From: a gamma proteobacterium L18
GTDB taxonomy: Bacteria > Pseudomonadota > Gammaproteobacteria > Pseudomonadales > Pseudomonadaceae
Direction of reading: 5' to 3'
NCBI GenBank assembly: GCA_000497835.1
Contig: KI547165.1
Location: forward strand, 840,502-877,944
DNA: 37,443 nt
Positions 14,481 to 23,422 of the stretch are shown piece by piece. The position numbers and the translations under genes were made by a program. The notes beneath the pieces are model-generated. The model had not been told where the DNA came from. It worked only from the letters and a program-made list of their open reading frames with translations, and made no database searches. Every line of letters starts with the position of its first letter. Position 1 is the first letter of the stretch.

Positions 14481-16063
14481 AGCGGGTTCTCCCTGGGTGT
14501 GATGGCCAGCACCGGCATGCCCTGCACCGTCTGCTGTTGGGGATCGAAGCTGAAGACCTGGCCACCACCGGCCGCCAGGTTCATGCGCACCACCGGCAGA
14601 TAGCGACCCGTGACGGCGGCGTAGTCGCGTTGCATGAACTGGGCATTGGCCAGGCCGCCGTCCGAGTAGAAGAAACTGTCCAGCGGTAGCTGGGTGGGGA
14701 TGTTCTGCGGCCAGGCCGCGATGATGATTTCGTTCCAGTCCGTGCTGCTGAAGTGCGCGCGTACTTCCAGGCTCAGGGCGAATCCATCCACGCTGGGGCG
14801 AAATGCACAACTGCTACCAGGATTACCGGCATAGCGGGCTCGCCAGGCTTCTGCGGTGGTCACACCTTGGGTGTCGCAGAATGCGCGACAGCTGTCCGGG
14901 ATACCACTGGTGCCTGCGTTGGCCGGGTAGGCGCACCGCAACGTGATGGGATGGGCCACCGGCGCGGCCGACTCGGCGAAGGTGAAGCCCGCTGCCCCGG
15001 CCAGACGGGCCACACGGCTGCCGGCGCGCAGATAGGTGAAGGACACGCCATTGCGACCCACCGAGGTGGGGCTGGGGTTCCAGGCATGGAAGCTGGCGCT
15101 GGCTTCCGCCGCGCGGATCAACACGCCGTTGCAATAAAATGAGGGTGTGCCCCCGTGGCAGCTGGAGGTAACTTGCTGGTAACGCGCATTCAATCTGGCC
15201 GCCACCGTATAGCCAACGTACAGTTGGTCACGAAGGTCGAAGCCAAACGGCTGCCCCCCAGCGTCGGCCATGCGCAAGCGCATAATCGGCAACCACGCGC
15301 TGGTAGCCTGGAAATAGTCCAGCTGGTCCTTCTGCGCCATGCGCAGCGCACCGGCCACCGTGGTGTCATAAAAAAGCGCGGCTACCGCCAACCGCGCTGG
15401 CTGGGTGTCATCCCAATTGGCCACGCGCAGCCGCGGCTCGGTCAGCGCCTCCCCTGCCAGCAATCGGTGGGCTTGCAAACTGGCGGCGAACAGCGACGGT
15501 ACCTGAGTGCTGAACGAGCACTGACCGTTGGGTTGGCTGCCCTGCTGGCGGAAATGCGCCAGCCAGCCTGCGGCATCGACCACCCCCACCCCGCCGCACG
15601 AGCTGGGGTCTTGCGCCTGATGGGTCACGCTCGGCAGTGCACAGCCATACCCCCCTCGCCCAGCAGTCAATGACGGCGAAACCGGGTAAGCACACAACAC
15701 ATCGTATGGTTGCCCTTGACTGATGGCGTCGAATCCATCGCGCAGCACCATGCCCACGGCTTTGCCAGGCGCGCGCACCGGCAGGTCGGCGCGCATGAAC
15801 GCCAGTTCTTCGCTGCCCAGCACAACCGCCAACGGGCTGTGCTTCCAGAATGCCCCCGCGTGATCCGGCGCCTGCACCTTAGTGATGACGCCAGAGCAGT
15901 AGAACGCCGGAAACTGCGCGGCGCATACCGCGGCGGTATTGCGATAGCGCTGATTGAGCCACTGGGCCATTTCCGGGCCGGTGATGGCTGCGGCACTGCC
16001 GACCCAGGCCATGCAAAGCACGGCCCAGGCGGTGCGCAGACTGCCGGAGAGTGCCCGGCTCAT
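14477..16063 (-). CDS. Halovibrin-like secreted protein, copy 1
   Basis: A 528-residue protein. Signal peptide about 1-26 (LRTAWAVLCMAWVGSAAA-I). As in copy 2, the mature chain is an internal duplication: LNQRYRNTAAVC...FYCSGVI, FWKHSP, LAFMRADL in the first half, and LNARYQQVTSSC...FYCNGVLIR, FHAWNPSP, FTYLRAG in the second. Each half ends QRDYAAVTGRYLPVVRMNL or QLDYFQATSAWLPIMRLRM. It is translationally coupled at both ends by ATGA overlaps (start with the invasin-like gene, stop with copy 2). Probably periplasmic or exported. Halovibrin assignment is from memory of family annotation, not from a catalytic motif I can point to. Confidence 0.75.
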   Translation of the reverse strand: MSRALSGSLRTAWAVLCMAWVGSAAAITGPEMAQWLNQRYRNTAAVCAAQFPAFYCSGVITKVQAPDHAGAFWKHSPLAVVLGSEELAFMRADLPVRAPGKAVGMVLRDGFDAISQGQPYDVLCAYPVSPSLTAGRGGYGCALPSVTHQAQDPSSCGGVGVVDAAGWLAHFRQQGSQPNGQCSFSTQVPSLFAASLQAHRLLAGEALTEPRLRVANWDDTQPARLAVAALFYDTTVAGALRMAQKDQLDYFQATSAWLPIMRLRMADAGGQPFGFDLRDQLYVGYTVAARLNARYQQVTSSCHGGTPSFYCNGVLIRAAEASASFHAWNPSPTSVGRNGVSFTYLRAGSRVARLAGAAGFTFAESAAPVAHPITLRCAYPANAGTSGIPDSCRAFCDTQGVTTAEAWRARYAGNPGSSCAFRPSVDGFALSLEVRAHFSSTDWNEIIIAAWPQNIPTQLPLDSFFYSDGGLANAQFMQRDYAAVTGRYLPVVRMNLAAGGGQVFSFDPQQQTVQGMPVLAITPRENPL

Positions 16064-17004
16064 GGCCTGGCCCCCAGCACCTGCAGGTGGGTATCAGTCG
16101 TGAAACTCAATACATTGTCGTTATCGCCACCGGTAGCGTTGGGCGCGCCGTTGAGGTTGTACGCAAGCGCAGTTCCCGCGCCTGCGGTATCGCCCAGCCA
16201 GACCGGGTACGGCAACCATTGCAGCCAATCGGCGATCGGGCCGGTCTGTGGGTAGTACAGACGCCAGGCATGGCCCATTTGCACGCGCGTGACAGGTGAC
16301 AGCTGCGCCGCGTTGCAGGCACCGACCATCCCCTGCCAATCGGCGCTGGGGCTGAGGAAATGCAATGACACGATGCCCTTCACCGTCAGGTCGAACTGTT
16401 GCTCGGTACCCTGCGCGTCCTGGGCAGTGATGGTCGTGGTGCCATTGCTCGCCAGGGTCACGATTCCGCTGCCGTCCACCTGGGCCACCCACTCGGCCGA
16501 GCTACTCCAGCTGTAAGGCGCCACGCCCCAAGTGGCCGGGCGATGGAAGGTGGCAAAGGCCGGAACCTGCGGCGCGAGCTTGCCATCGAATACCACGTGG
16601 TTATGGGCGGCAAGGTCCACTTCGACAGCGGCCACGAACCCTTCGCGAATCTCCAGCGGCCAATCTTCCCCCTCCATCACCGTGCTGCCGCGATGCACCT
16701 GATAACGGAGGGTGATCGTGGAGCCCAGGCCGCGTAGCACCATAGCCAAGGGCACGTCGAACTTAACCGGTTCCTGAGCCGGCCACCCCCGGTAAATTGG
16801 AAGGTCGTCATCATAAGAGCCTTGGGCGTCCGTCCATTGCATATAGACATGATCCGGGTAGTCAATGCCTGGCCAGGCGGGTATCACCACCACGGCGGGG
16901 CGCCCTTTCAGGTCATTGGGATCCAGCGGGCCTTCGGGGGCTTGCGCTACGTAAGCATGGGGCAGGGTCGCACCTGGCTCGATGACAGAAGTGTGGTTAT
17001 TCAT
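16060..17004 (-). CDS. Ig-like protein with BIG2-type repeat and invasin-like C-terminus
   Basis: A 314-residue protein from ATG 17004 (a TTG at 17013 is an alternative; neither has a strong ribosome site). No signal peptide. Residues 15-125 resemble the family module (LKGRPAVVVIPAWPGIDYPD, VPLAMVLRGLGSTITLRYQV). Residues ~140-215 form a BIG2-like repeat (WSSSAEWVAQVDGSGIVTLA...GTTTITAQDAQGT). The last ~100 residues (ADWQGMVGACNAAQL, WLPYPVWLGD, AYNLNGAPNAT) look like the C-type-lectin-like tip of intimin/invasin-type adhesins, where ADW..M...C and a W-P..W strand recur. Coupled by ATGA overlap to the halovibrin-like gene. An adhesin role is inference. Confidence 0.7.
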   Translation of the reverse strand: MNNHTSVIEPGATLPHAYVAQAPEGPLDPNDLKGRPAVVVIPAWPGIDYPDHVYMQWTDAQGSYDDDLPIYRGWPAQEPVKFDVPLAMVLRGLGSTITLRYQVHRGSTVMEGEDWPLEIREGFVAAVEVDLAAHNHVVFDGKLAPQVPAFATFHRPATWGVAPYSWSSSAEWVAQVDGSGIVTLASNGTTTITAQDAQGTEQQFDLTVKGIVSLHFLSPSADWQGMVGACNAAQLSPVTRVQMGHAWRLYYPQTGPIADWLQWLPYPVWLGDTAGAGTALAYNLNGAPNATGGDNDNVLSFTTDTHLQVLGARP

Positions 17005-17029
17005 GATATTCAATACCGTGGAGAAAGCG

Positions 17030-17052
17030 TCCCCCGGTGTCGAACCGGGGGA
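17030..17052 (-). other. Intercistronic hairpin within the operon
   Basis: Perfect nine-base arms TCCCCCGGT and ACCGGGGGA around loop GTCGA, lying in the 68-base gap between the 1296-residue gene and the invasin-like gene. It lacks a U-run on the minus strand, so it is more likely a partial terminator or mRNA-processing/stability element setting different levels of the large protein and the downstream genes. Confidence 0.55.
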
Positions 17053-17072
17053 AAACAGAGAGTAAGGGAACC

Positions 17073-20000
17073 TCAGAGCCGGGTTCTGCGCAGCGCGGTC
17101 GCTTCCAGACTGCGCGTGGCGCCATGGGCCTCGTAGCTGACATTGTGTTGGATGTCAGGCACGCTGCTGCTGTCGCCGCCGCCCGCTGCCTGCCCCCAGG
17201 TGACCACACGGCCGTCGCTGCTCAGGGCGGTGAAGGCGTGGGAATTGGCGTAGATGGCAACGATATTGACCAGCTCTGCCGCCACGGGCGCAATGTTGCC
17301 GCCCAGGGTCTGGTCGCCCCAGGCCACCACGGCGCCGTTCTTGCGCAGCGCCGCAAACGCCCTGGACGTTCCCGCCACTTGCACGATGTCATCCAGACCT
17401 GCCACGGCTTCCGGCACCGCCGCCCCCATGGCCGCGTTGCCCCATGCCACCACATGGCCATTGCCACGGACGGCAGCAAATGCCTGCCAGGTGCTGGAGA
17501 TTTGGAGAATGTCAGTCAGGCTGGCGATGACCGGGGGCACTTCGCCGCCATACGCTTTCGGCCCCCATGCCAGTACCTGATTACCGTTGGTGCGAATGGC
17601 GAAGGCCCGTGCGGTGGCACTGCTGAGTTCGGCGATGTCGCTGCGAACGGCGATTTCCTGCGGTATGGTTCCGCCCTGGGCTGCGGCCCCCCACGCAACC
17701 GCATGGCCATTGGCGCGCAGCGCAACGAATGCCGCGTAGTTGGCCATGACATCAGTGATATCGTTGAAGGTGCTGATCGACGAGGGGACCGTACCCCCGG
17801 AAGCGGCCGCTCCCCAGGCCACCACGTGGCGAGTGGCCCGTAATGCAGCGAATGCCGCTCCATTGCCGTACAAGGAGAGGATGTCACGTAACGCTGAAAT
17901 CTCTGGCGGCACCGTGCCCCCGTTGGCCGCGTTACCCCAGGCAACCACTTCACCGGTGCGCTTGAGCGCGGCGAATGCCATGCCGGCCGAGCGCACCTTG
18001 GCGAAGTTACTGTTGGGGATGTTGCCCAGTGTTGCGCCTTCGGCCGCATTGCCCCACAACACCAACGTGTTGTTGGCGCGTCGTGCGGCGTAGGCGCTGC
18101 GCGAGCAACTGGCCTCGACCACGTCATCGATGCTAATCATGTTAGGGTCCAGCGTCCCCCCATAGGCCGCCGCGCCCCATGCCCGCATGTCACCCTTGTC
18201 GCGGTGCGCCACGAACGCCGCCTGGCCGGTCACCGTGGTGTCATTGCCGTTGCCGATTACGTTGGCAGGGCTGAGGTTGACGATGTCACCCGCCGCCCGT
18301 ACCTGCAGTACCTCGGCTGGCCGGGTGTCGCGGAACGTGGTGCCGGACGTCCAAGCCCCGCCGCCGGCGTACTTCCACTCCGCCCGCACCGGTTGCAATG
18401 TCAACCTGTGCAGGGCGCTGATCAGCCGTGGGGCACCCGAAGCGCGATAGGCACTTTCGCTGTAGCGCGCGCCCATCACCTTCAATACGTTCTGACCCGG
18501 CTGAGTGGCGATATCGTAGACCGAAACCCCGGAGTCCAGCAGCGCACCATTAGCCCGATGCACGTCATAACGCAAGTTGATGCTGCGCCCGTCATTGGCG
18601 ACGACGACTGAGTGCGCAATGCTGACAGGGTAAGGAGCGTTGCCCTGGTCCGCGGTGATGGGCCGCTCAACAGTGACGCTGCCCGCACCTGGTGCACCTT
18701 CCCAATACACCTTCAGCGTGTCACCGGTCTTGAGCGCTGTCGACACGGGGATCTGCACCGTGGCGCCTTCTAGCACATCGTCGGGATTGAGCTTGTCCGT
18801 GCCACCGGCTTCCTGAATGGTGGGTTTCTCCAAGGTGGGCTTCTGTACGTTGAAGACCACCGCGTTGGAGCGCGACTCATCGCCAGAGGCATGGAGCACC
18901 CGGTAGGTCAGCGTAATGGTGCGATCAATGTTCGGGTAGGTATATTTGGAGTCCACATAGAAAAGCACCGGCTCAAGTGCCGCCTGCCCGGTCAGCGGCC
19001 GGCTGGTTTCCGAATAGGAACCACCCTCGACTTCGCCAGCCCACTCCAGCACGATCCGATCACCACTGACCTGCCCCGGCCCGCCGGCGGACTGACGATA
19101 GTCGACCACCACGATGGCGTCCGGCGTGACATCGATGGGGTCCAGGACCCCCGCATTGCTGTCCACCCCTCGGATGTTGGGTGCCGGCAACCGCACGCTG
19201 GAAGCCGCACCAATATGCAGGGTCCAGCGCTGCGACCCGCGGGACAGTCCCGGTTGATCCACGCGGTAGTACACCTCCACATCCTTGTCACGGTTACCCT
19301 GCAGGTATTCGGGAGTTACGAAGAAGCTCACTTCACGACCACGCCCCGACTCCGGCAGTGGCAGGTGATCGGACATGGAGGGTGCGCCCACCCAATCAAA
19401 ATAGATGTCGTCGTCCTTGAACATATTGTTGTAGGGCGCAATTTTGACATAGACACCAAACGGATAGTCGTCCGGGTTGAGCACATCATCGGTGATGTCG
19501 TCGATGTAGGGTGCCGGCAGATCAGCGGTGGCGTCACCCACCTGCAAGTAACGGCGCTGGGAGGCCAGCGGCAGGGTGGAACTGGCATGGACGACCTGGT
19601 AATACACCTCAACCGTGCCGCCATCGAGCAGGCCAATATGCGCCGCCGGTATGACGAAATACAACGGCTTGCCTTTCATGTTGTCGGTGATGAAGCGGTA
19701 CTGGCTGAAAAAGTGCGGCGTGCCATTGCCCAGCGTACCCAGCCAGTACAGCGTGACCTCGTCGCCTTCGTTCATGCCTGTGTAGGGCTTGACTACAACG
19801 TTGGCCCTGCTCAAGGACGGGTCCAGGAAACCATTGTTGTCCGGATCTTCTACGATGTCAGGTGGCAACAGCAGGGGCACTTCGCCGACCACGGACACAC
19901 CCACCCGCTTGGAGTTCTTGACGTCGTTACCGCGCGTGCGAATGTAGTACACACTGGCCCGGCCCATCACGATGGCGCGTAGATCATCGTTAGGGACGAA

Positions 20001-20963
20001 GAAGCTCTCGGTGAAGTTCGTCCGGGCCACTGGCTTGTCTTCCTGAAACTCTACCGCCACACCTTCGCTGCTGCGCCCGGCCCACACCAGTGTGACTTTA
20101 TCGCCGACCACAAAATAGTCTCGATCCAGGTACACCTGAACCAACGCGTCATCCTGACCCAACTGGGCGAGGTCGATCACATCATCAATGGCGTCGACCA
20201 CGGCAGGTTCGCGAAAATCGGCATTGCCTGCCCAGACTTTGACCGCGGTCTTGAGCGACCAATCGGAACTGACGTTCTGCACCCGGTCCCAGCAGCGATA
20301 TCCCACTTGCAGCGCATCGGCGTCCCCGGCTTCATTGACGACCGCCTGAGTGATAGTGATTTCAAGGGGCTTGGTGAGGTCACTGACCTGGCCTTCCACG
20401 AATACCCCGCCCCAACTCAGCTGCACCGTATCCCCCACGTCCCGTCCCGGGTATTCCAGGATGGTGACCACGAAGGGGGCTGAATCAGGACCCACGCCAT
20501 TTTGGACAATATCATCGGGTAACTCTGGCGCTTTCAGGAGCTTGTGCCCGGGTGTGGTGGGGTCAGGATTTATCCCGCCCGGAGCATCACGCTTGACCAG
20601 CACGCTGATATGCGGCGACTCGGTAACATTGTTGTTCCGGGCCCTGACCGTGTACCACACTTGGGACACCCCATTCGGCACCCGGTCGGCTTGAATGTAT
20701 AACAGGGCGTCTTCGGTGGGGGCAGGCGCGGTAGTGGTGGCGACGGGCAACGCCGGATTGCCCCAATACACCTGAATAAAGTCGTCTTTCTCCATCGACG
20801 TGTTTCTGTAAATGCTCACCAACAACCCCGACAAGTTGGCCGAGAGCATGGCCGCATTCACGCCATACTCATCCGGGCCCAGCCGGATAGCGCCACTGAT
20901 TGCCAGCGCGGGCAGCGCGTAGATCTGATTGTCCAAAGGGGTGATACGGGGGCCGTCAAGCAT
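17073..20963 (-). CDS. 1296-residue modular protein: Ig-like modules plus nine RCC1-like repeats
   Basis: First gene of the operon; GAGGAGC precedes the ATG at 20963. No signal peptide. About the first 870 residues are seven to eight ~115-residue modules recognisable by GD.V.L.W(.)G followed by F(F/V)(V/I)P and V.Y.V (for example EGDEVTLYWLGTL, GDRIVLEWAG, TGDTLKVYWEG, each preceded by LNPDD or LDPS). Residues ~916-1275 are nine tandem 41-residue repeats, AFAALR..G.VVAWG.AA.GG.VP..I..L.DI, the RCC1/propeller type. Proteins with such repeats are often surface or secreted in bacteria. The box centred at 21044.5 and a CTTAAT -10 serve it. Role unknown. Confidence 0.82.
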   Translation of the reverse strand: MLDGPRITPLDNQIYALPALAISGAIRLGPDEYGVNAAMLSANLSGLLVSIYRNTSMEKDDFIQVYWGNPALPVATTTAPAPTEDALLYIQADRVPNGVSQVWYTVRARNNNVTESPHISVLVKRDAPGGINPDPTTPGHKLLKAPELPDDIVQNGVGPDSAPFVVTILEYPGRDVGDTVQLSWGGVFVEGQVSDLTKPLEITITQAVVNEAGDADALQVGYRCWDRVQNVSSDWSLKTAVKVWAGNADFREPAVVDAIDDVIDLAQLGQDDALVQVYLDRDYFVVGDKVTLVWAGRSSEGVAVEFQEDKPVARTNFTESFFVPNDDLRAIVMGRASVYYIRTRGNDVKNSKRVGVSVVGEVPLLLPPDIVEDPDNNGFLDPSLSRANVVVKPYTGMNEGDEVTLYWLGTLGNGTPHFFSQYRFITDNMKGKPLYFVIPAAHIGLLDGGTVEVYYQVVHASSTLPLASQRRYLQVGDATADLPAPYIDDITDDVLNPDDYPFGVYVKIAPYNNMFKDDDIYFDWVGAPSMSDHLPLPESGRGREVSFFVTPEYLQGNRDKDVEVYYRVDQPGLSRGSQRWTLHIGAASSVRLPAPNIRGVDSNAGVLDPIDVTPDAIVVVDYRQSAGGPGQVSGDRIVLEWAGEVEGGSYSETSRPLTGQAALEPVLFYVDSKYTYPNIDRTITLTYRVLHASGDESRSNAVVFNVQKPTLEKPTIQEAGGTDKLNPDDVLEGATVQIPVSTALKTGDTLKVYWEGAPGAGSVTVERPITADQGNAPYPVSIAHSVVVANDGRSINLRYDVHRANGALLDSGVSVYDIATQPGQNVLKVMGARYSESAYRASGAPRLISALHRLTLQPVRAEWKYAGGGAWTSGTTFRDTRPAEVLQVRAAGDIVNLSPANVIGNGNDTTVTGQAAFVAHRDKGDMRAWGAAAYGGTLDPNMISIDDVVEASCSRSAYAARRANNTLVLWGNAAEGATLGNIPNSNFAKVRSAGMAFAALKRTGEVVAWGNAANGGTVPPEISALRDILSLYGNGAAFAALRATRHVVAWGAAASGGTVPSSISTFNDITDVMANYAAFVALRANGHAVAWGAAAQGGTIPQEIAVRSDIAELSSATARAFAIRTNGNQVLAWGPKAYGGEVPPVIASLTDILQISSTWQAFAAVRGNGHVVAWGNAAMGAAVPEAVAGLDDIVQVAGTSRAFAALRKNGAVVAWGDQTLGGNIAPVAAELVNIVAIYANSHAFTALSSDGRVVTWGQAAGGGDSSSVPDIQHNVSYEAHGATRSLEATALRRTRL
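17080..18220 (-). repeat. Nine tandem 123-bp RCC1-like repeats
   Basis: Coding repeats of 40-42 codons within the 1296-residue protein, keyed by the (A/V)AWG(N/A)AA.GG motif. Divergence at DNA level is considerable, so this is an old array rather than a recent expansion. Confidence 0.75.
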
Positions 20964-21034
20964 GATGTAGCTCCTCGATAAAGTGTGGCAAGTTGGCCAG
21001 GAACCTTATTAAGTCGCTAAATAAAAGGTGTCAC

Positions 21035-21054
21035 AACTGTAAGAACTGACAGGT
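21035..21054 (-). promoter_or_regulatory. LuxR-type box 3 (for the 20963 operon)
   Basis: On the minus strand ACCTGTCAGTTCTTACAGTT. The minus-strand hexamer CTTAAT (21008-21013) is centred 34 bp downstream and the start codon lies 81.5 bp from the box centre. One box would control six genes from 20963 down to 11502. Confidence 0.75.
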
Positions 21055-21158
21055 AGGAACCTAAAAAAATTTGCAGTTTCAATTCTTTGGATAATTAAAT
21101 TACACGCCCTTACGTAACCAATAGTCGACGCATCAGGCGCTGCATGAAATATGTCAAG

Positions 21159-21203
21159 CTCCCACAGCAAAATCCGCCGTGACATGCCTTTTAGTACAGC
21201 CCC
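21159..21203. repeat. Half REP with conserved flank
   Basis: CTCCCACAG followed by a ~35-base flank ending GTACAGCCCCT. On the opposite strand this reads GGGGCTGTACTAAAAGGCAT, closely parallel to the flanks of the REPs at 11465-11502 and 31921-31957, indicating that the flank belongs to the repeat unit. Confidence 0.45.
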
Positions 21204-21271
21204 TGATAATCGACTCATGCCCAACAGGGCGCAGTGGCCAACCCCAACTGCACCCTGCCCGTGACATAGGA

Positions 21272-23230
21272 TCAACCGGCGGGCAGGCACCAGGTGTCGT
21301 CTTCCAGATAATCATCGTGGGTACAGGGGCAATTGGCGCCCGCACCCACCAGGCCGATGGAACAGTATGCCTCGCGTCGCTGGCTGCTGCCCTGTTCACC
21401 GTTGCGCTTGATCAGGGTGTACCAGGCCTCGCCCGATCCATCCTGTTTCGAGCTTGGCAAGCCAGGACGCTTGAACCCCAGCGGCAGAATCAGCCCGTCA
21501 AAGTCTTCAAGCACGAACTTCACTCCCTCGGTGGCCGCGGTATCGTCCAGCGTCAGGTTGAACGTGTGGCCCAGAATACGTGCCCCCGTCAAATCAGTGC
21601 CCTCATACCCTTCCCAGTGCAGCTGCAGTTGGTCGCCATCGCCAAAGCGTGGGTCGGCTGGAATCTGAATCCGGATGCCGTTCCACGGGCGCTGGGCACA
21701 GGCAATAAAAAAGAACGGATCTCGATCGGGGAACACCGGCAGCGGCAGCCCCTCGAGGAATACCACTGCCACGGCTACCGCCGTGTCAGGCGACTGCTGG
21801 CCATTGATGCCATTGAAAGTGGTGTAGCGCACCGGCAGTGCGTTGCCGTTGCCCCCCGCCAGCACATCCTGCCAGGGCACCTGGAACACAATCGTTTGCC
21901 CGGCCACATCCCCCGGCTGCACCCGGTAGCTGGCCACCGGCGCGGGCAGCAGCCCCCAGAACAGGTCCAACTGCTGGCCCTCGGCCGGGTCGGCGTACAA
22001 GGCGACTTCTACGCGCAATGGTTGGTCGCTGTCTGGCAACCCCACTACGTTGTCACCCTGCACGCCCTTGACCGTTGCCCGCGGCAACAGCGGGTTGACG
22101 GGGTCGATGCCCGGGTTGGGCGGGCCGGCGACACTGAAATCTACCGTCACGGTCTGTGTCTGCGAACCCCAGCCAATGCCTGCACGCAGCACCGAATACC
22201 GTACCGGCACATCATGGCGCACCTCGGCGTGGTCACCCACGGCCATGACCTCCCAGGGCACGCGCCGAATCAGCGGGAACACGGGCACCGCACCGACCGG
22301 TTGTGGCGTCAGGTATTGGCCCCCCCAATGGACGGCAATGCTGTCGGTGGCATCAAACGCGTAGGCCGGGATCAGCACGTCAACGCCCTGCTGGGCATCG
22401 GCGCGGGTGACCAGGCCGTCGTTGGCGGCTGGCACCTGGGGCGCAGGCAGTACGGGTGCAGGCAGCAAGGTCACGTTCAGCGCGGTTGTCCTGGACATCG
22501 CACTGGTGTTACCGGCACGATCGCTGAGCTGATACTGGAGCACCTTGAGCCCTTCACCTCGGCCCAGGATATTGGCCTGCGGCAGCAGCAGATCGATGAC
22601 GGCATCGGGGTCGTTCTGTGCGGCGTTAGCCTCGGCGGCCGTGACCGTGTGCTGCCAGAACGGCGCGTCCTCTCCGGGCTTCTGCGGCGTGCTTTGCCAA
22701 TACAACTCGATCTCATCGCCTTCACGCGTGTCGCTGTAGTGAGGAATCTGTACCAGCAGAACGTGGCCATGGGCGTCCAGGTACTCGGGCGTCAGGCCGT
22801 TGCTGATCACTTCGGCAGGCAGCAGCACCATAGCCGGCGTTTGGTTATAGGAAGGCGCTCGCCAATCAATCAGCACTGGCGTGATGATCGACGTGTCGTC
22901 GTACAGAAAGGACTCGATACGGTATCGCAGCGTGTGCACACCCGATTCCAGCAACTTCTCGCGGGGCACCAGCAGAAACAATTGATTGGGATCGAAGGTA
23001 GGGTATTCAAACTCTTTGCTATCAACTTCCACACTGTCCCAGTACAGGAAAACGGTGGCTGCAAACCGTCCGGGCTGGTCCGGTGCCAGGGCCCATTTAT
23101 CGAACTCTACGCGCAAGTCTCGATCCAGGATGCTGATGGGCAGCAGGTTCACTTCGCCCGGCAGGTCGGGCAGTACTCCCTGGGGCCTGGGGGCACTGAA
23201 GACGTCGTCTTGAAATTCAGGATGGTCCAT
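21272..23230 (-). CDS. 652-residue modular protein, LPDLPGEVNLLP subfamily
   Basis: Starts at 23230 with GAGGC upstream; no signal peptide. Residues 18-35 (VLPDLPGEVNLLPI) and the next modules match the gene at 30683 throughout: LRVEFD.W.LAP.QPGR, LLPAEVI.NGLT.EYLDA, VPVRYTTFNGINGQQSPDT. About five Ig-like ~115-residue modules are visible (REGDEIELYWQST, TDSIAVHWGGQYL, EGQQLDLFWGLLP, DGDQLQLHWEGYE). The C-terminal ~25 residues are Cys-rich and unlike the paralogue (YCSIGLVGAGANCPCTHDDY, ending DDTWC). The lux-type box centred at 23341.5 with TCCAAT -10 drives it. Function unknown. Confidence 0.8.
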   Translation of the reverse strand: MDHPEFQDDVFSAPRPQGVLPDLPGEVNLLPISILDRDLRVEFDKWALAPDQPGRFAATVFLYWDSVEVDSKEFEYPTFDPNQLFLLVPREKLLESGVHTLRYRIESFLYDDTSIITPVLIDWRAPSYNQTPAMVLLPAEVISNGLTPEYLDAHGHVLLVQIPHYSDTREGDEIELYWQSTPQKPGEDAPFWQHTVTAAEANAAQNDPDAVIDLLLPQANILGRGEGLKVLQYQLSDRAGNTSAMSRTTALNVTLLPAPVLPAPQVPAANDGLVTRADAQQGVDVLIPAYAFDATDSIAVHWGGQYLTPQPVGAVPVFPLIRRVPWEVMAVGDHAEVRHDVPVRYSVLRAGIGWGSQTQTVTVDFSVAGPPNPGIDPVNPLLPRATVKGVQGDNVVGLPDSDQPLRVEVALYADPAEGQQLDLFWGLLPAPVASYRVQPGDVAGQTIVFQVPWQDVLAGGNGNALPVRYTTFNGINGQQSPDTAVAVAVVFLEGLPLPVFPDRDPFFFIACAQRPWNGIRIQIPADPRFGDGDQLQLHWEGYEGTDLTGARILGHTFNLTLDDTAATEGVKFVLEDFDGLILPLGFKRPGLPSSKQDGSGEAWYTLIKRNGEQGSSQRREAYCSIGLVGAGANCPCTHDDYLEDDTWCLPAG

Positions 23231-23331
23231 GGGCTTGCCTCGCTGAAACCGTGGTGCAACAGGTGTCCATGACGGCCGTCACGTTACGCCGTCGCTCCTG
23301 AGTATTGGAGCGCGGCATGGCAACGGATCGC

Positions 23332-23351
23332 TACTGTCAGAAGTATCAGGT
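23332..23351 (-). promoter_or_regulatory. LuxR-type box 4 (for the 652-residue gene)
   Basis: On the minus strand ACCTGATACTTCTGACAGTA. The minus-strand TCCAAT (23304-23309) is centred 35 bp downstream; the start codon is 111.5 bp from the box centre. Confidence 0.7.
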
Positions 23352-23402
23352 CAGACAATTGGCCCTGCTGCAGCGAGGCTTTGAACCGCCAGCCCTACCC
23401 CC

Positions 23403-23422
23403 ACCTGTCATTTCTATCAGTA
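23403..23422 (+). promoter_or_regulatory. LuxR-type box 5 (for the 678-residue gene)
   Basis: ACCTGTCATTTCTATCAGTA, with TTGAAT (23444-23449) centred 34 bp downstream. The start codon is 129.5 bp from the box centre, giving the longest leader of the set. Confidence 0.65.

Larger units (their letters stand above)
20964..21271. other. Intergenic region: promoter of large operon and REP-derived flank
   Basis: Contains the LuxR-type box for the 20963 gene, an AT-rich stretch (21060-21115), and at 21159-21203 a half-REP (CTCCCACAG followed by a flank ending TACAGCCCCT) similar to the flanks at 11465 and 32020. No gene is supportable; the plus-strand frame that opens at 21179 is the antisense of the 652-residue gene. 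Confidence 0.6.

Noticed and set aside
21179..23272. 697-codon open frame on the plus strand
   Set aside because: It is the exact antisense of the 652-residue modular gene, which has paralogues, a ribosome site and a promoter; the plus-strand translation is low-complexity and has no recognisable domains.
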